Shown here: piece after piece, positions 7,954-17,077 of the stretch | Layout: the number at the start of each line of letters is the position of its first letter | How positions within the stretch are numbered: the first letter of the stretch is position 1 | NCBI GenBank assembly: GCA_029247585.1 | Contig: JAQWKY010000095.1 | Location: forward strand, 1 to 33,660 | Origin: Flavobacteriales bacterium | GTDB lineage: Bacteria > Bacteroidota > Bacteroidia > Flavobacteriales > UBA7430 | Direction of reading: 5' to 3' | Length of the DNA: 33,660 nt | Made by a program: the position numbers and the translations under genes | Notes under the pieces: generated by a model | Databases searched by the model: none | What the model saw: the letters and a program-made list of their open reading frames with translations, nothing else | What the model was told of the DNA's origin: nothing

Positions 7954-8932
7954 ATTCGTTATAAACGACGTGCATCACGGTTTGCCCTACCACTTTAAGT
8001 GTGTTTTTGTCAATGTGTTCCAGCTTGTCTTCGTGGGTATGCCAATGTTTGTAGAATTTATTTTTCGAGGCGTGGTTGTATTCGATAATATCTATAGTGG
8101 GAACTCTGCCCTGAGCCAAAATATTGATGTAGAGGTGATCATCGGTAATCGGGTGTGTTTTCTCGTAGGAGAATTGGTTTCCATAGCCTAGTTCAGAAGC
8201 CGTGTTCCAAACTTTTTTGAGCACTTGCGGAGCATATGCTACCGACACCTGCTCTTGAGTGAACACGGCATCTTTTCCGCCTACCATATCAAGCAAAATC
8301 CCGTATTTCGCAAAATAATTGGGTTTGTGTAAGTTCTGCGCCCAATATTGAGAGCCTAGGCAATAGGAATGTTCCATTCTCGGGTATTCGCTGTCTTCTG
8401 GCTGACCATAATCTTCCGCATCAAAAAGAATGATATCTACGCCTACATCCGGTTTGTTCACAGAGAATTGCCGTGCGATTTCGAGTAAAACGCCAACTCC
8501 ACTGCCGCCATCATTTGCTCCGTCAATGGGTTTGTTTTTATCTTGTTCATCTTGATCTGCGAAAGGGCGAGTGTCCCAGTGGGCACATAACATCACGCGT
8601 TTTGCTCGTTTGGGCTTGAAGGACGCGATGATGTTTTTGGCTTTTAAAACCTTTCCATCAAAGGCAGTCAATTCAGTCTCTTGTACGATAAGTGTATCAC
8701 TGAAGCTTTTTAATGTTTCAATTAAATAATGCCCACAAGCTTCATGCGCTTCTGAATTGGGTACCCTAGGCCCAAAAGCCACTTGCTTTTCGATGTAATT
8801 GTATGCGCTATCTTCGTTGAAAGAGGGAACTTTAACTACCTTTTTTGTTGGCTCAGCTTGCTTTTTTATTTTCGATTTGTTTCCACAACTCCAGATTAAG
8901 CAAACTAAGATGATTGGGAAAAGCTTTCTCAT
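7952..8932 (-). CDS. M28 family zinc lipoprotein, glutaminyl-peptide cyclotransferase-like
   Basis: A 326-residue lipoprotein: MRKLFPIILVCLIWSC with Cys16 as the lipidation site. The M28 fold is shown by CAHWDTRPF (116-123), DGANDGGSG with Asp141 as a zinc ligand, DAEDYG with Glu173, and ITDDHLY with His266. The DTRPFAD and DAEDYGQPE blocks and the single-zinc ligand set are typical of bacterial animal-type glutaminyl cyclases. These convert N-terminal Gln to pyroglutamate on exported proteins. In Porphyromonas gingivalis and relatives, signal peptidase cleavage often leaves such a Gln and the cyclase blocks it. It follows cysS by 12 bases on the same strand and is probably co-transcribed. 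An M28 aminopeptidase is the main alternative, but aminopeptidases usually keep a two-zinc ligand set. Confidence 0.8.
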   Translation of the reverse strand: MRKLFPIILVCLIWSCGNKSKIKKQAEPTKKVVKVPSFNEDSAYNYIEKQVAFGPRVPNSEAHEACGHYLIETLKSFSDTLIVQETELTAFDGKVLKAKNIIASFKPKRAKRVMLCAHWDTRPFADQDEQDKNKPIDGANDGGSGVGVLLEIARQFSVNKPDVGVDIILFDAEDYGQPEDSEYPRMEHSYCLGSQYWAQNLHKPNYFAKYGILLDMVGGKDAVFTQEQVSVAYAPQVLKKVWNTASELGYGNQFSYEKTHPITDDHLYINILAQGRVPTIDIIEYNHASKNKFYKHWHTHEDKLEHIDKNTLKVVGQTVMHVVYNE

Positions 8933-8944
8933 AATACGGTAAAA

Positions 8945-10408
8945 TTATTTTTTAGACCAGTTAGCTCCATCTTTGGAGTCAGTCACGGTAATATCTAGTT
9001 TGGCTAATTCATCACGAATGAAATCAGCAGCGGTCCAATCTTTGTTTTCTTTTGCAAGTTTTCTTAAACCCAAAACTACTGCCATCACATCGTCTGTGAT
9101 ACCGTTCTGTGAAGCGGCCTCTATTTTTTTCAAACCTAAAATGTCAAAACAAAAGTCAGACATCAATTGCGTCAAGCTCTTTTTTGAGGCTTCGTTTAAG
9201 CTACCGTTGCCTGTGGCTATGGAGTTGATTTGTTTTACAACATCAAACAGATGTGCTATCAAGATTGGTGTGTTGAAATCATCATTGATGGCTTCGTAGA
9301 ATTTTGTCTTGTAAGACGCTACATTTATACTTGACTCATTTGAAGTTTCAATGCTTTCCAATGTGTCAATAGCATTCATCAATTTAGTCATTCCTTTTTC
9401 TGCACCTTTAAGGGCTTCATTCGAGAAGTCTACCGTAGACCGGTAATGTGCTTGAAGAATAAAGAAGCGAATAGTCATAGGGTTATATGCTTGCTCTAAA
9501 CTTTTGTGGGAACCCTCAAAGAACTCACTCAAGGTGATAAAGTTGCCTAGAGATTTACCCATTTTTTGACCGTTGATGGTAATCATGTTATTATGCATCC
9601 AGTAATTTACGGCCTCATGTCCGTCGCTGGCACAAGATTGTGCAATTTCAGCTTCGTGGTGAGGGAAAACTAAGTCCATTCCTCCTCCGTGAATGTCAAA
9701 TCGTTCTCCAAGGTATTTTGTACTCATTGCTGAGCACTCTAGGTGCCATCCGGGGAAACCCTCAGACCATGGAGAAGGCCATCTCATGATGTGCTCTGGT
9801 GACGCCTTTTTCCAAAGTGCAAAATCTACAGAATTTCTTTTTTCGGATTGACCATCCAGATCTCGAGTGTTTGAAATCATATCCTCTATGTTCCTTCCCG
9901 AAAGCTTTCCGTATGCATGGTCTTTGTTGTACTTAACAACATCAAAGTAAACATTACCATCAACCTCATAAGCATAACCGTTATTGAGAATTTTTTCAAT
10001 CATTTGAATTTGCTCAATGATGTGTCCTGTGGCGGTAGGTTCAATGCTTGGAGGTAAGGTGTTTAATAAATGCATATCACGATGGTAGTTGCGTGTATAA
10101 TGTGCAACCACTTCCATAGGTTCTAATTCTTCCAAACGCGCTTTTTTAGCAATTTTGTCCTCGCCAGCGTCTGCATCATTTACCAAATGACCCACGTCGG
10201 TAATGTTTCGAACATATCGAGTTTTATACCCTAGATGTTGTAAGTATCTGAATACGACATCAAAGGTAATTCCTGGCCGTGCGTGCCCCAAGTGTGCATC
10301 TCCATATACGGTGGGTCCACAGACGTACATTCCTACCCGGTCTTGTGTTAGCGGCTCAAAAACCTCTTTCTTTCTGCTTAAGGAGTTGTATAGTTTTAGA
10401 TCTTGCAT
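8945..10408 (-). CDS. cysS: Cysteinyl-tRNA synthetase
   Basis: This 487-residue cytoplasmic class I synthetase charges tRNA-Cys with cysteine using ATP. The N-terminal catalytic core shows the HIGH-type motif HLGH (39-42) inside [18 protein letters not shown]. The zinc ligands of CysRS fit as Cys30, Cys225 (HLECSAMS), His250 and Glu254 (PHHEAE). The second signature is KMGKS (282-286), with Gly in place of the commoner Ser. The C-terminal helical anticodon-binding domain is present, and length matches the family. It starts 19 bases after the threonine dehydrogenase stop and leads 12 bases into the M28 gene, which suggests one transcript. Confidence 0.97.
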   Translation of the reverse strand: MQDLKLYNSLSRKKEVFEPLTQDRVGMYVCGPTVYGDAHLGHARPGITFDVVFRYLQHLGYKTRYVRNITDVGHLVNDADAGEDKIAKKARLEELEPMEVVAHYTRNYHRDMHLLNTLPPSIEPTATGHIIEQIQMIEKILNNGYAYEVDGNVYFDVVKYNKDHAYGKLSGRNIEDMISNTRDLDGQSEKRNSVDFALWKKASPEHIMRWPSPWSEGFPGWHLECSAMSTKYLGERFDIHGGGMDLVFPHHEAEIAQSCASDGHEAVNYWMHNNMITINGQKMGKSLGNFITLSEFFEGSHKSLEQAYNPMTIRFFILQAHYRSTVDFSNEALKGAEKGMTKLMNAIDTLESIETSNESSINVASYKTKFYEAINDDFNTPILIAHLFDVVKQINSIATGNGSLNEASKKSLTQLMSDFCFDILGLKKIEAASQNGITDDVMAVVLGLRKLAKENKDWTAADFIRDELAKLDITVTDSKDGANWSKK

Positions 10409-10427
10409 GGTTTGGGGGCGTTTTGTT

Positions 10428-11381
10428 TTAATTGTATTGGTTTTTTAAGTTGAGAAGCATGTCTTTCGTTAATGCATCCAGGTCGTATTGATGTTTCCAG
10501 CCCCAGTCTTCATGAGCTTCGGAATCGTCTATAGATTTTGGCCAAGTATTCGCAATTTCTTGACGTTCATCGGTTTTGTAAGTAATTTTAAATTCGGGGA
10601 TGTAAGTCTTTATAGCCTCAGAAACTTCTTTGGGATTGAAACTTATTCCTGCTACATTGTATGAAGATCGGATCTTCACGTTTTCTGATGGGGCTTCCAT
10701 GAGCTCTATGGTTGCTCGAACAGCATCTGGCATGTACATCATGGGCAGTGTGGTATCTTCAGCTAGAAAAGACTCATATTTTCCATTTTTTAGTGCTTCG
10801 TGGAATACATGAATGGCGTAATCTGTAGTACCACCTCCGGGTTTTGTTTTCCAGCTTATTAGGCCCGGATAACGCAAGCTACGGACGTCTACACCAAATT
10901 TCTGATGGTAGTATTCACACCAGCGTTCTCCGGCTTGTTTTGTGATACCATAAACGGTATTAGGTTCCATGATGGTGTGTTGTGAGGTATTTATCTGGGG
11001 TGTCGTAGAACCAAAAACGGCTATTGAGCTTGGCCAGTAAACCTTTTTGACGTTTCCAAAACGAGCTTGATCCAAAACATGAGATAAGGAGCGCATATTT
11101 AAAGCCCAGCCCAGCTCAATATTTTTCTCTGCAGTCGCTGATAATAGTGCTGCCAATAGGTATATCTGCGTGATGTTGTGCTTCTTCACAACTTCTTGCA
11201 AACGATACATATTCATGACGTCAAGAACCTCATAGGGCCCTGATTTCATCACTTCATCTGTTGCGTTTTTCACATCAGACGCTATTACATTTGCATTTCC
11301 ATACATGGATCTTAAATTTATGACCAACTCGGTCCCAATTTGCCCTGAAGCTCCTATTACTAGAATTCTATCTTTTATCAT
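10428..11381 (-). CDS. Short-chain (SDR/epimerase-type) L-threonine 3-dehydrogenase
   Basis: The protein has 317 residues with an extended-SDR Rossmann fold: GASGQIG (10-16) for NAD binding, a PSSIAVFG segment, and the catalytic Tyr144-x-x-x-Lys148 pair in [10 protein letters not shown]. The RYPGLIS and [11 protein letters not shown] blocks and the overall length fit the epimerase-like L-threonine dehydrogenases known from Flavobacterium and Cupriavidus rather than sugar epimerases. These enzymes oxidise L-threonine to 2-amino-3-oxobutyrate, which is split to glycine and acetyl-CoA by 2-amino-3-ketobutyrate CoA ligase. That ligase is not in this window. Two -7 elements sit directly upstream. 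It appears to lead an operon with cysS and the M28 gene. A related NAD-dependent epimerase of other specificity is the alternative. Confidence 0.85.
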   Translation of the reverse strand: MIKDRILVIGASGQIGTELVINLRSMYGNANVIASDVKNATDEVMKSGPYEVLDVMNMYRLQEVVKKHNITQIYLLAALLSATAEKNIELGWALNMRSLSHVLDQARFGNVKKVYWPSSIAVFGSTTPQINTSQHTIMEPNTVYGITKQAGERWCEYYHQKFGVDVRSLRYPGLISWKTKPGGGTTDYAIHVFHEALKNGKYESFLAEDTTLPMMYMPDAVRATIELMEAPSENVKIRSSYNVAGISFNPKEVSEAIKTYIPEFKITYKTDERQEIANTWPKSIDDSEAHEDWGWKHQYDLDALTKDMLLNLKNQYN

Positions 11382-11402
11382 TTATTATATTAATTTTAAT
11401 AT

Positions 11403-11418
11403 CAAAGCTACAAATATA
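11403..11418 (-). promoter_or_regulatory. Two adjacent -7 elements for the threonine dehydrogenase operon
   Basis: Read on the minus strand, TATATTTG (11418-11411) and TAGCTTTG (11410-11403) lie back to back, and both match TAnnTTTG exactly. The nearer one ends 22 bases before the ATG at 11381. No clear -33 TTG is seen for either. They may give two start sites 8 bases apart, or only one may be used. Confidence 0.5.
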
Positions 11419-11524
11419 CAAATTTGGACCACTTGTAGTAGAGCTATTCAATGCTCTTAACAGGCTTAAATGTGCTTTCTCAAACATCTCGAAAGTAATT
11501 CATCCAATCAGATAAGAAAGGATA

Positions 11525-11557
11525 TTGTTATCATGTAATTGAAATCCTTTATATTTG
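11525..11557 (+). promoter_or_regulatory. Promoter of hmgA-hppD
   Basis: TTG (11525-11527) and TATATTTG (11550-11557) are 22 bases apart, within the range reported for flavobacterial promoters, and the -7 element is an exact TAnnTTTG match. The expected transcript would have a leader of about 40 bases before the ATG at 11603. Confidence 0.6.
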
Positions 11558-11602
11558 GATTGAATTTACTATCGCCCCTTAGGATTGCATAAAACACGAA
11601 TT

Positions 11603-12757
11603 ATGCCATTCTATTCTAAGTTGGGGCGCATTCCCCACAAGCGACATACGGTTTTTAAGAAAGATGACGGAAGACATCATTACGAGCAACTATTCGGCAC
11701 AGAAGGTTTTTCGGGCTTATCTTCTTTGTTGTACCACGTTAATCGTCCTACTCAGATCAAAGAGGCCCTTGACTCTATTGATGTGAAACCCGAAATGGTT
11801 TCGGAAAAGAATTTAAAGTCTCAACGATTAAATGGATTTGAGTTCCCCACAGTTAACGATTATTTAGAAAGTCGAATTCCCGTTTTGCTCAATGAGGACT
11901 GTACCATTTCTTTGGCGTCACCAAGGGAATCATTTCGTTCTTATTTTTATAAAAATGCAACAGCTGATGAAGTAATCTTTATTCATCAGGGCACAGGAAC
12001 TCTTCGAAGTATGATGGGAAACCTCCGTTTTTCCTACGGAGATTATGTGGTAATTCCTAGAGGAGTCATCTACCAAATTGACTTTGATACTGAGGAGAAT
12101 CGCTTGTTGATTGTAGAGTCATCTGAACCTATTTACACACCGAATCGATATAGAAATACGTTCGGACAATTGCTCGAACATTCGCCTTTTTGTGAGAGAG
12201 ATATCAGGACACCAAACCATCTTGAGAGTTACGATGAAGCGGGAGATTTTTTGATGAAGATAAAAACTCAACATACGATTCATCAATTTATTTATGCCAC
12301 CCATCCCTTTAATGTGGTAGGATGGGATGGGTATAATTTTCCATACATTTTTTCTATTCATGATTTTGAGCCGATAACAGGTCGTGTACACATGCCTCCA
12401 CCGATACATCAAACCTTTCAATCCAGTGGTTTTGTCATTTGTTCTTTTTGTCCTCGGATTTACGACTATCACCCCGAAGCTGTCCCGGCACCTTACCACC
12501 ATAGTAATCTTAACTCTGATGAGGTCTTGTATTATGTGGCAGGGGATTTTATGAGTAGAAATAACATTCAAGCGGGTGATTTGACTTTGCACCCTGCAGG
12601 GATTCCTCATGGGCCACATCCGGGCGCCATGGAGCGAAGTATTGGCCAAAAGGAAACCCATGAATTGGCGGTGATGGTGGATACTTTTAAGCCTTTAAAA
12701 ATGACTCGTATTGCTGCTGATTTGTGTGATGAGCGCTATTACAAGTCTTGGGTTTAA
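11603..12757 (+). CDS. hmgA: Homogentisate 1,2-dioxygenase
   Basis: Starting at the ATG at 11603 (MPFYSKLGRIPHKRH) gives 384 residues; a TTG 18 bases upstream is a less likely start. The enzyme opens the ring of homogentisate with O2 and Fe(II) to give maleylacetoacetate in tyrosine degradation. The cupin core shows the iron site at YHHSNLNSDEVLYY (His300, Glu307) and the following LHPAGIPHGPHPG block. The PPIHQTFQSSGFVICSFCPR segment is also typical. It belongs to the short bacterial branch, some 50 residues shorter than the animal and proteobacterial enzymes. It is followed after 43 bases by hppD, which makes its substrate, so the pair forms a compact catabolic operon. Fumarylacetoacetase is not in this window. 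Confidence 0.95.
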   Translation: MPFYSKLGRIPHKRHTVFKKDDGRHHYEQLFGTEGFSGLSSLLYHVNRPTQIKEALDSIDVKPEMVSEKNLKSQRLNGFEFPTVNDYLESRIPVLLNEDCTISLASPRESFRSYFYKNATADEVIFIHQGTGTLRSMMGNLRFSYGDYVVIPRGVIYQIDFDTEENRLLIVESSEPIYTPNRYRNTFGQLLEHSPFCERDIRTPNHLESYDEAGDFLMKIKTQHTIHQFIYATHPFNVVGWDGYNFPYIFSIHDFEPITGRVHMPPPIHQTFQSSGFVICSFCPRIYDYHPEAVPAPYHHSNLNSDEVLYYVAGDFMSRNNIQAGDLTLHPAGIPHGPHPGAMERSIGQKETHELAVMVDTFKPLKMTRIAADLCDERYYKSWV

Positions 12758-12800
12758 GTATAAAATTGCAAATAATTTAAAATTAGAAGAGATCATAAAT

Positions 12801-13925
12801 ATGAATAATGAATTGAAAAAAATAGTTTCAGAAGCTGAAGATTTTCTTCCTCTTTTGGGGACTGATTATATTGAATTGTATGTAGGCAACGCCAAGCAGG
12901 CCGTTATTTATTACAAGAATTGTTTTGGTTTTCAAACCATAGCTTATCAAGGATTGGAGACAGGAGTCAAGGATAGAACTTCCTATGTGCTTCAACAAGG
13001 CAAAATCCGTTTGGTTTTGACAAGCCCCATGAGTCCTGAAGGAGAAATATCGGAGCATATAAAACAGCATGGTGATGGTGTAAAGGTCATCGCATTATGG
13101 GTAGATGATGCTACTAAATCTTTTGAAGAAACAACACAAAGAGGAGCGAAGCCCTATTTAAAACCCACTTTGGAAAAAGACGAGTTTGGAGAAGTGGTTC
13201 GTTCGGGGATTCATACTTATGGAGACACCGTGCATATTTTTGTGGAGCGCAAAAAGTATAATGGTGTTTTTCTTCCCGGGTTTATTTCTCAGACATCTGC
13301 ATTTAATCCTGATGCAATCGGGTTAAAACACATCGATCATTTGGTGGCAAATGTGGGTTGGGAAGAGATGGACGTATGGGCCGGTTTTTATCGGAAAACG
13401 ATGGGGTTTGCCAACCTCATTACATTTGATGATAAGGATATCTCTACCCATTACACAGCTTTGATGAGTAAGGTGATGAGCAATGGGAATGGACGGGTAA
13501 AATTTCCAATTAACGAGCCAGCACATGGAGCAAAGCGATCTCAAATTGAGGAGTACATTGATTTTTATGGCGGAGCTGGTTGTCAACATATTGCCGTTGC
13601 TACGGATGATATTATCGAAACGGTTAGTGAAATGATGGCTCGTGGTGTTGAGTTCTTGCATGTACCTAGCGATTACTACGATAGTGTTTTGGATCGATGC
13701 GGAGAAATTGATGAAAATATTTTAATCTTAAAGGAATTGGGAATTTTAGTGGATAGAGATGAGGAAGGTTATTTGCTTCAGATATTTACAAAGCCGGTGT
13801 TGGACCGACCTACGATGTTCTTTGAGATCATTCAGCGAAAAGGAGCACAGTCTTTTGGAAAGGGAAATTTCAAAGCTTTGTTTGAGTCTATTGAAGCTGA
13901 GCAAGCCCGAAGAGGAACGTTATGA
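12801..13925 (+). CDS. hppD: 4-Hydroxyphenylpyruvate dioxygenase
   Basis: The ATG at 12801 gives 374 residues (MNNELKKIVSEAEDFLPLLG). Possible starts further upstream overlap hmgA and add a sequence unlike the family. The enzyme converts 4-hydroxyphenylpyruvate to homogentisate, the step before HmgA. Two vicinal-oxygen-chelate domains are visible. The first begins DYIELYVGNAKQAVIYYKNCFGF. The second holds the iron ligands His180 (IDHLVANV), His263 (CQHIAVATDD) and Glu342 (MFFEIIQR). The spacing and the C-terminal QRKGAQSFGKGNFKALFESIE stretch agree with HPPD rather than hydroxymandelate synthase. It converges on the 2-hydroxyacid dehydrogenase gene 44 bases away, with no clear terminator between. 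Confidence 0.97.
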   Translation: MNNELKKIVSEAEDFLPLLGTDYIELYVGNAKQAVIYYKNCFGFQTIAYQGLETGVKDRTSYVLQQGKIRLVLTSPMSPEGEISEHIKQHGDGVKVIALWVDDATKSFEETTQRGAKPYLKPTLEKDEFGEVVRSGIHTYGDTVHIFVERKKYNGVFLPGFISQTSAFNPDAIGLKHIDHLVANVGWEEMDVWAGFYRKTMGFANLITFDDKDISTHYTALMSKVMSNGNGRVKFPINEPAHGAKRSQIEEYIDFYGGAGCQHIAVATDDIIETVSEMMARGVEFLHVPSDYYDSVLDRCGEIDENILILKELGILVDRDEEGYLLQIFTKPVLDRPTMFFEIIQRKGAQSFGKGNFKALFESIEAEQARRGTL

Positions 13926-13969
13926 CCTGAGTGGTTTTTTGAATTTCTCTTGTAAGATGTTGCTGACGA

Positions 13970-14905
13970 TTAACATGAATACATTTTTTCAATTTTATCT
14001 GCCAAAACGGAAGACAATTTTTCATAGGATTCGTGGGTCCAGCCTGCTACATGAGGGCTTAAAAGAACTTTTGGGGAATTAATGAGATAGTTAAAGTCTT
14101 CAGGTATTTCGTTTTCGAATAGGTTTTCGAAGCTGGCTTTTTCATACTCCAACACGTCCAAACAGGCGCCGAGTATTTGGTTTGACTTTAATCCTTCAAC
14201 TAAGGCCTTCGTTTTGATTACCTTACCACGAGCGGTATTGATGACATAGAAAGGATGCTTCATTTTCTGAACAAAAGATTCATCGAGATAATGATGCGTA
14301 CTATCATCGTAAGGGGTATGAAAGCTGATGATTTGCGCTTTATTTTGGATGCTTTCTAGTGAAGATTTTTTGGCGTAGTCATCTGAGGTATCCGATAAAT
14401 GGTATGTTAAAACCTCACAATCGAATCCTGAGAGGCATTTCGCAAAAGCTTTTCCCATATTTCCGTAACCTATAATTCCAATCGTTTTCCCTGATAGTTC
14501 GAATCCTCTGTTCGCTTCTCTTTGCCATTTCCCGGAACGGATCTCTTGATCGGCTAGCGAAAGTCGATTGAAAAGAGAAAGAATCATACCCAAGGAGTGC
14601 TCGCCTACGGCTTGTCGGTTTCCCTCTGGTGCTGAAAACAAATGGATGCCTCTTTTTTTAGCCGCATCTAGGTCAATGTTTTCGAGTCCTGCTCCTGAAC
14701 GCGCAATAAATTTCAATTGCTTTGCCGATGATAAAAATGCCCCATCAACCTTTATTCTTGATCGAATTACGATACCCTCAAAGTCGGGTAGTTTTTTAAT
14801 GATGGTCTCTCTGTTTGATGTGTAATCGTGCTCGCAGGCAAATCCCATCATTTTGAGACGATCCTCCAGAATAGGGTGAACACTATCAATAAATAATACC
14901 TTCAT
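13970..14905 (-). CDS. D-2-hydroxyacid dehydrogenase (SerA/phosphoglycerate dehydrogenase-like)
   Basis: A 311-residue NAD-dependent D-isomer 2-hydroxyacid dehydrogenase. The Rossmann motif is GYGNMG (146-151) followed by a substrate-side GAGLENID segment. The catalytic trio is in place: Arg226 (NTARGKV), Glu255 in the DVLEYE block, and His285 (LSPHVAGWT). It lacks the C-terminal ACT regulatory domain of long phosphoglycerate dehydrogenases. It could catalyse the first step of serine synthesis or reduce another 2-oxoacid; sequence alone does not decide. It lies 52 bases after mgtE on the same strand and may be the last gene of the serS-to-mgtE cluster. Confidence 0.85.
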   Translation of the reverse strand: MKVLFIDSVHPILEDRLKMMGFACEHDYTSNRETIIKKLPDFEGIVIRSRIKVDGAFLSSAKQLKFIARSGAGLENIDLDAAKKRGIHLFSAPEGNRQAVGEHSLGMILSLFNRLSLADQEIRSGKWQREANRGFELSGKTIGIIGYGNMGKAFAKCLSGFDCEVLTYHLSDTSDDYAKKSSLESIQNKAQIISFHTPYDDSTHHYLDESFVQKMKHPFYVINTARGKVIKTKALVEGLKSNQILGACLDVLEYEKASFENLFENEIPEDFNYLINSPKVLLSPHVAGWTHESYEKLSSVLADKIEKMYSC

Positions 14906-14957
14906 ACATCTTTGTTTTCACTTCTGTTTTAGCTAAGCATATTGGATTTAGAAGACC

Positions 14958-16307
14958 CTAAAGATCCAAAAACAGTTTACCAATCATGAAGTAGATAAAT
15001 AGGCCTAAGACGTCGTTTACGGTTGTGATAAAAGGCCCAGTAGCTAATGCGGGGTCAATTTTATATCTGTCTAAAATCAGGGGAACAAAGGTTCCAAAGA
15101 GTGCCGCGAAAATAATGACGGCCATCAAAGAGATGCTTACTGTAAACGAAATAGAGCTTGGATAACCGATGAGGAATGTGATGAGCATGATAAGCCCGGA
15201 ACAGATGAGCCCATTCAAAAGAGCCACCCCCAATTCTTTCAATAATCGTTGGCTGATGGTGTCCATACCCAAACTATTACTCGCCAAACCTTGAACGATG
15301 ATGGCGGCAGATTGCACACCAACATTACCGCCCATAGCTGCGATTAAAGGAATGAAGAAGGCCAATTCAATGTGACTTTCGATGTCAAAAATACCCATCA
15401 CCTGAGCACCTAAAATACCACCTACAAGGCCGATGAGCAACCAAGGTAATCGAGCTCGAGTGAGTGTAGCAATATTATCCGATGAATCTACTTGTTCACT
15501 AATCCCAGAAGCTTTATTGTAATCTTCCATAGCTTCCTCTTTCATCACATCCACCACGTCGTCAATGGTAATTCTTCCGATGAGTCGATTTAGGTCATCG
15601 ACTACAGGAAGTACGACCAGATCGTATTTGTCCATGATGTTGGCAACCACCTCATCGTCGTAATTGGCTTTTACAGAGATCACTTTTTCATTATAAACCT
15701 TCTTGATGAGGTTTTTTTCTGGAGTCAAGAGTAATTTCTTGAGTGATAAGGTTCCGAGTAAAACATCATGGTCATCCACGACATAAATGGCGTAAACCTT
15801 ATCTACTTCCTCAGCTTGTTTTCGCATTTCACGGACGCATCGTAAAACCGACCATTTTTCATTCACTCTAATTAACTCTTTAGCCATTAAACCTCCAGCG
15901 GTGTTCTCAGGATAGGCCAAAAGATCGACAATGTCACTTGCATGATCGATGTCTTCGATGTGTGAAAGGACTTCTACTTTTTTCTGAGAGGGTAAGTCGG
16001 CAATGATATCAGCAGCATCGTCTGAATCTAAATTTTCGATGAGGTCTTCTGCAATCTCTTGAGAGGATAGGTCTTCTAAGACCGTCTCACGACTTTCTTC
16101 ATCGAGTTCAATAAGGATTTCTGCAGAGTCTTCGTCTTCAAAAAGTTCAAATAAAATCTTTCCGTAGTCATCATCGAGTTCATCAATCAACTCAGCGATA
16201 TCTACATTGTGTAATTCTGACAGCTCCTTTTTTACCAGATTGTATTCTTGGCGGTCGAGCTTTTCTGTGATTTCACGGAGAAATTCTTTGGTTAAATCAA
16301 ACTTCAT
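14958..16307 (-). CDS. mgtE: Magnesium transporter MgtE
   Basis: The 449-residue protein has the standard MgtE layout. An acidic, Leu-rich N-terminal superhelical domain runs to about residue 130 (ELIDELDDDYGKILFELFEDED and repeats). Two CBS domains (about 135-260) follow, holding PENTAGGLMAKE and YDLVVLPVVDD. Then comes a five-helix membrane domain (about 285-449) with the pore-lining GGNVGVQSAAIIVQGLA segment and LATGPFITTVNDVLG. It imports Mg2+ through the inner membrane; the acidic cytosolic part senses Mg2+ and closes the channel. Its ATG overlaps the rsmA stop by four bases (ATGA), so translation is probably coupled. Confidence 0.96.
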   Translation of the reverse strand: MKFDLTKEFLREITEKLDRQEYNLVKKELSELHNVDIAELIDELDDDYGKILFELFEDEDSAEILIELDEESRETVLEDLSSQEIAEDLIENLDSDDAADIIADLPSQKKVEVLSHIEDIDHASDIVDLLAYPENTAGGLMAKELIRVNEKWSVLRCVREMRKQAEEVDKVYAIYVVDDHDVLLGTLSLKKLLLTPEKNLIKKVYNEKVISVKANYDDEVVANIMDKYDLVVLPVVDDLNRLIGRITIDDVVDVMKEEAMEDYNKASGISEQVDSSDNIATLTRARLPWLLIGLVGGILGAQVMGIFDIESHIELAFFIPLIAAMGGNVGVQSAAIIVQGLASNSLGMDTISQRLLKELGVALLNGLICSGLIMLITFLIGYPSSISFTVSISLMAVIIFAALFGTFVPLILDRYKIDPALATGPFITTVNDVLGLFIYFMIGKLFLDL

Positions 16308-17077
16308 GGCTGTATGCTTTCAAGCTGGTTGGTAAGGTACACAAAATCTTCAACTGATAATCGCTCAGCGCGAAGTGTGAGAAGCGGGTCCTCGAAACCA
16401 CTTTTTCCAATAAGGGGTTTAAGTGAGTTTCTGAGTGTTTTTCTCCGTTGACTGAAGGATTGTTTTACGACTTGTTTGAAGAACTTTTCGTTACAATCAA
16501 GTTTCTTTTTGTGGTTTCTCCTCAATCGAATGACACCTGATTTTACTTTTGGTGGAGGATCAAAGACGTCTTCATGAACGGTAAAAAGGTATTCAATGTC
16601 GTAATAGGCTTGTAGTAAAACGGAGATGATTCCGTATTTTTTGTTTCCAGGTCCACTGGCGACACGTTCTGCAACTTCTTTTTGGAACATACCTACTACT
16701 TCAGGAATTTGATCTTTGTAGTCTAGCGCCTTAAATAGAATTTGTGATGATATGTTGTAAGGGAAGTTCCCGATGAGTGCAAAACTTTCAGGGGTTACTT
16801 TTTTTAGGTCAAGGCGTAAAAAATCCGTGGCGTGTATTCTTGGGCTTAACTCTGGGTATTCCGCCTGGAGGTACAAAACGGATTCATGATCGAGTTCAAT
16901 AACGTGCGTTGTAAAGTCTTTGGGCAAAAGGAATTGGGTCAACACACCCATACCAGGGCCTACTTCGATTACATTTTCATAGCCCACACCACTTAGTCCA
17001 TCGGCAATAGCTCTGGCTATGGAAAGGTCTTTTAAAAAATGCTGACCCAGATGTTTTTTTGCTCGAACTTTTTTCAT
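16304..17077 (-). CDS. rsmA: 16S rRNA dimethyladenosine transferase
   Basis: The 257-residue protein starts MKKVRAKKHLGQHFLKD, the usual KsgA/RsmA opening. The SAM-binding motif is EVGPGMG (38-44) and the adenine-binding catalytic motif is NFPY (104-107). The C-terminal helical domain includes SFSQRRKTLRNSLKPL, which contacts 16S rRNA. The enzyme dimethylates two adjacent adenosines near the 3' end of 16S rRNA (A1518 and A1519 in E. coli numbering) late in 30S assembly. Its ATG follows the stop of the DUF4286 gene with no gap, and its own stop overlaps mgtE. Confidence 0.97.
   Translation of the reverse strand: MKKVRAKKHLGQHFLKDLSIARAIADGLSGVGYENVIEVGPGMGVLTQFLLPKDFTTHVIELDHESVLYLQAEYPELSPRIHATDFLRLDLKKVTPESFALIGNFPYNISSQILFKALDYKDQIPEVVGMFQKEVAERVASGPGNKKYGIISVLLQAYYDIEYLFTVHEDVFDPPPKVKSGVIRLRRNHKKKLDCNEKFFKQVVKQSFSQRRKTLRNSLKPLIGKSGFEDPLLTLRAERLSVEDFVYLTNQLESIQP

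Noticed and set aside
12119-12661. Long open frame on the minus strand inside hmgA
   Set aside because: It lies wholly within the well-supported hmgA gene and its translation has no family features; it is a shadow of hmgA codon use.
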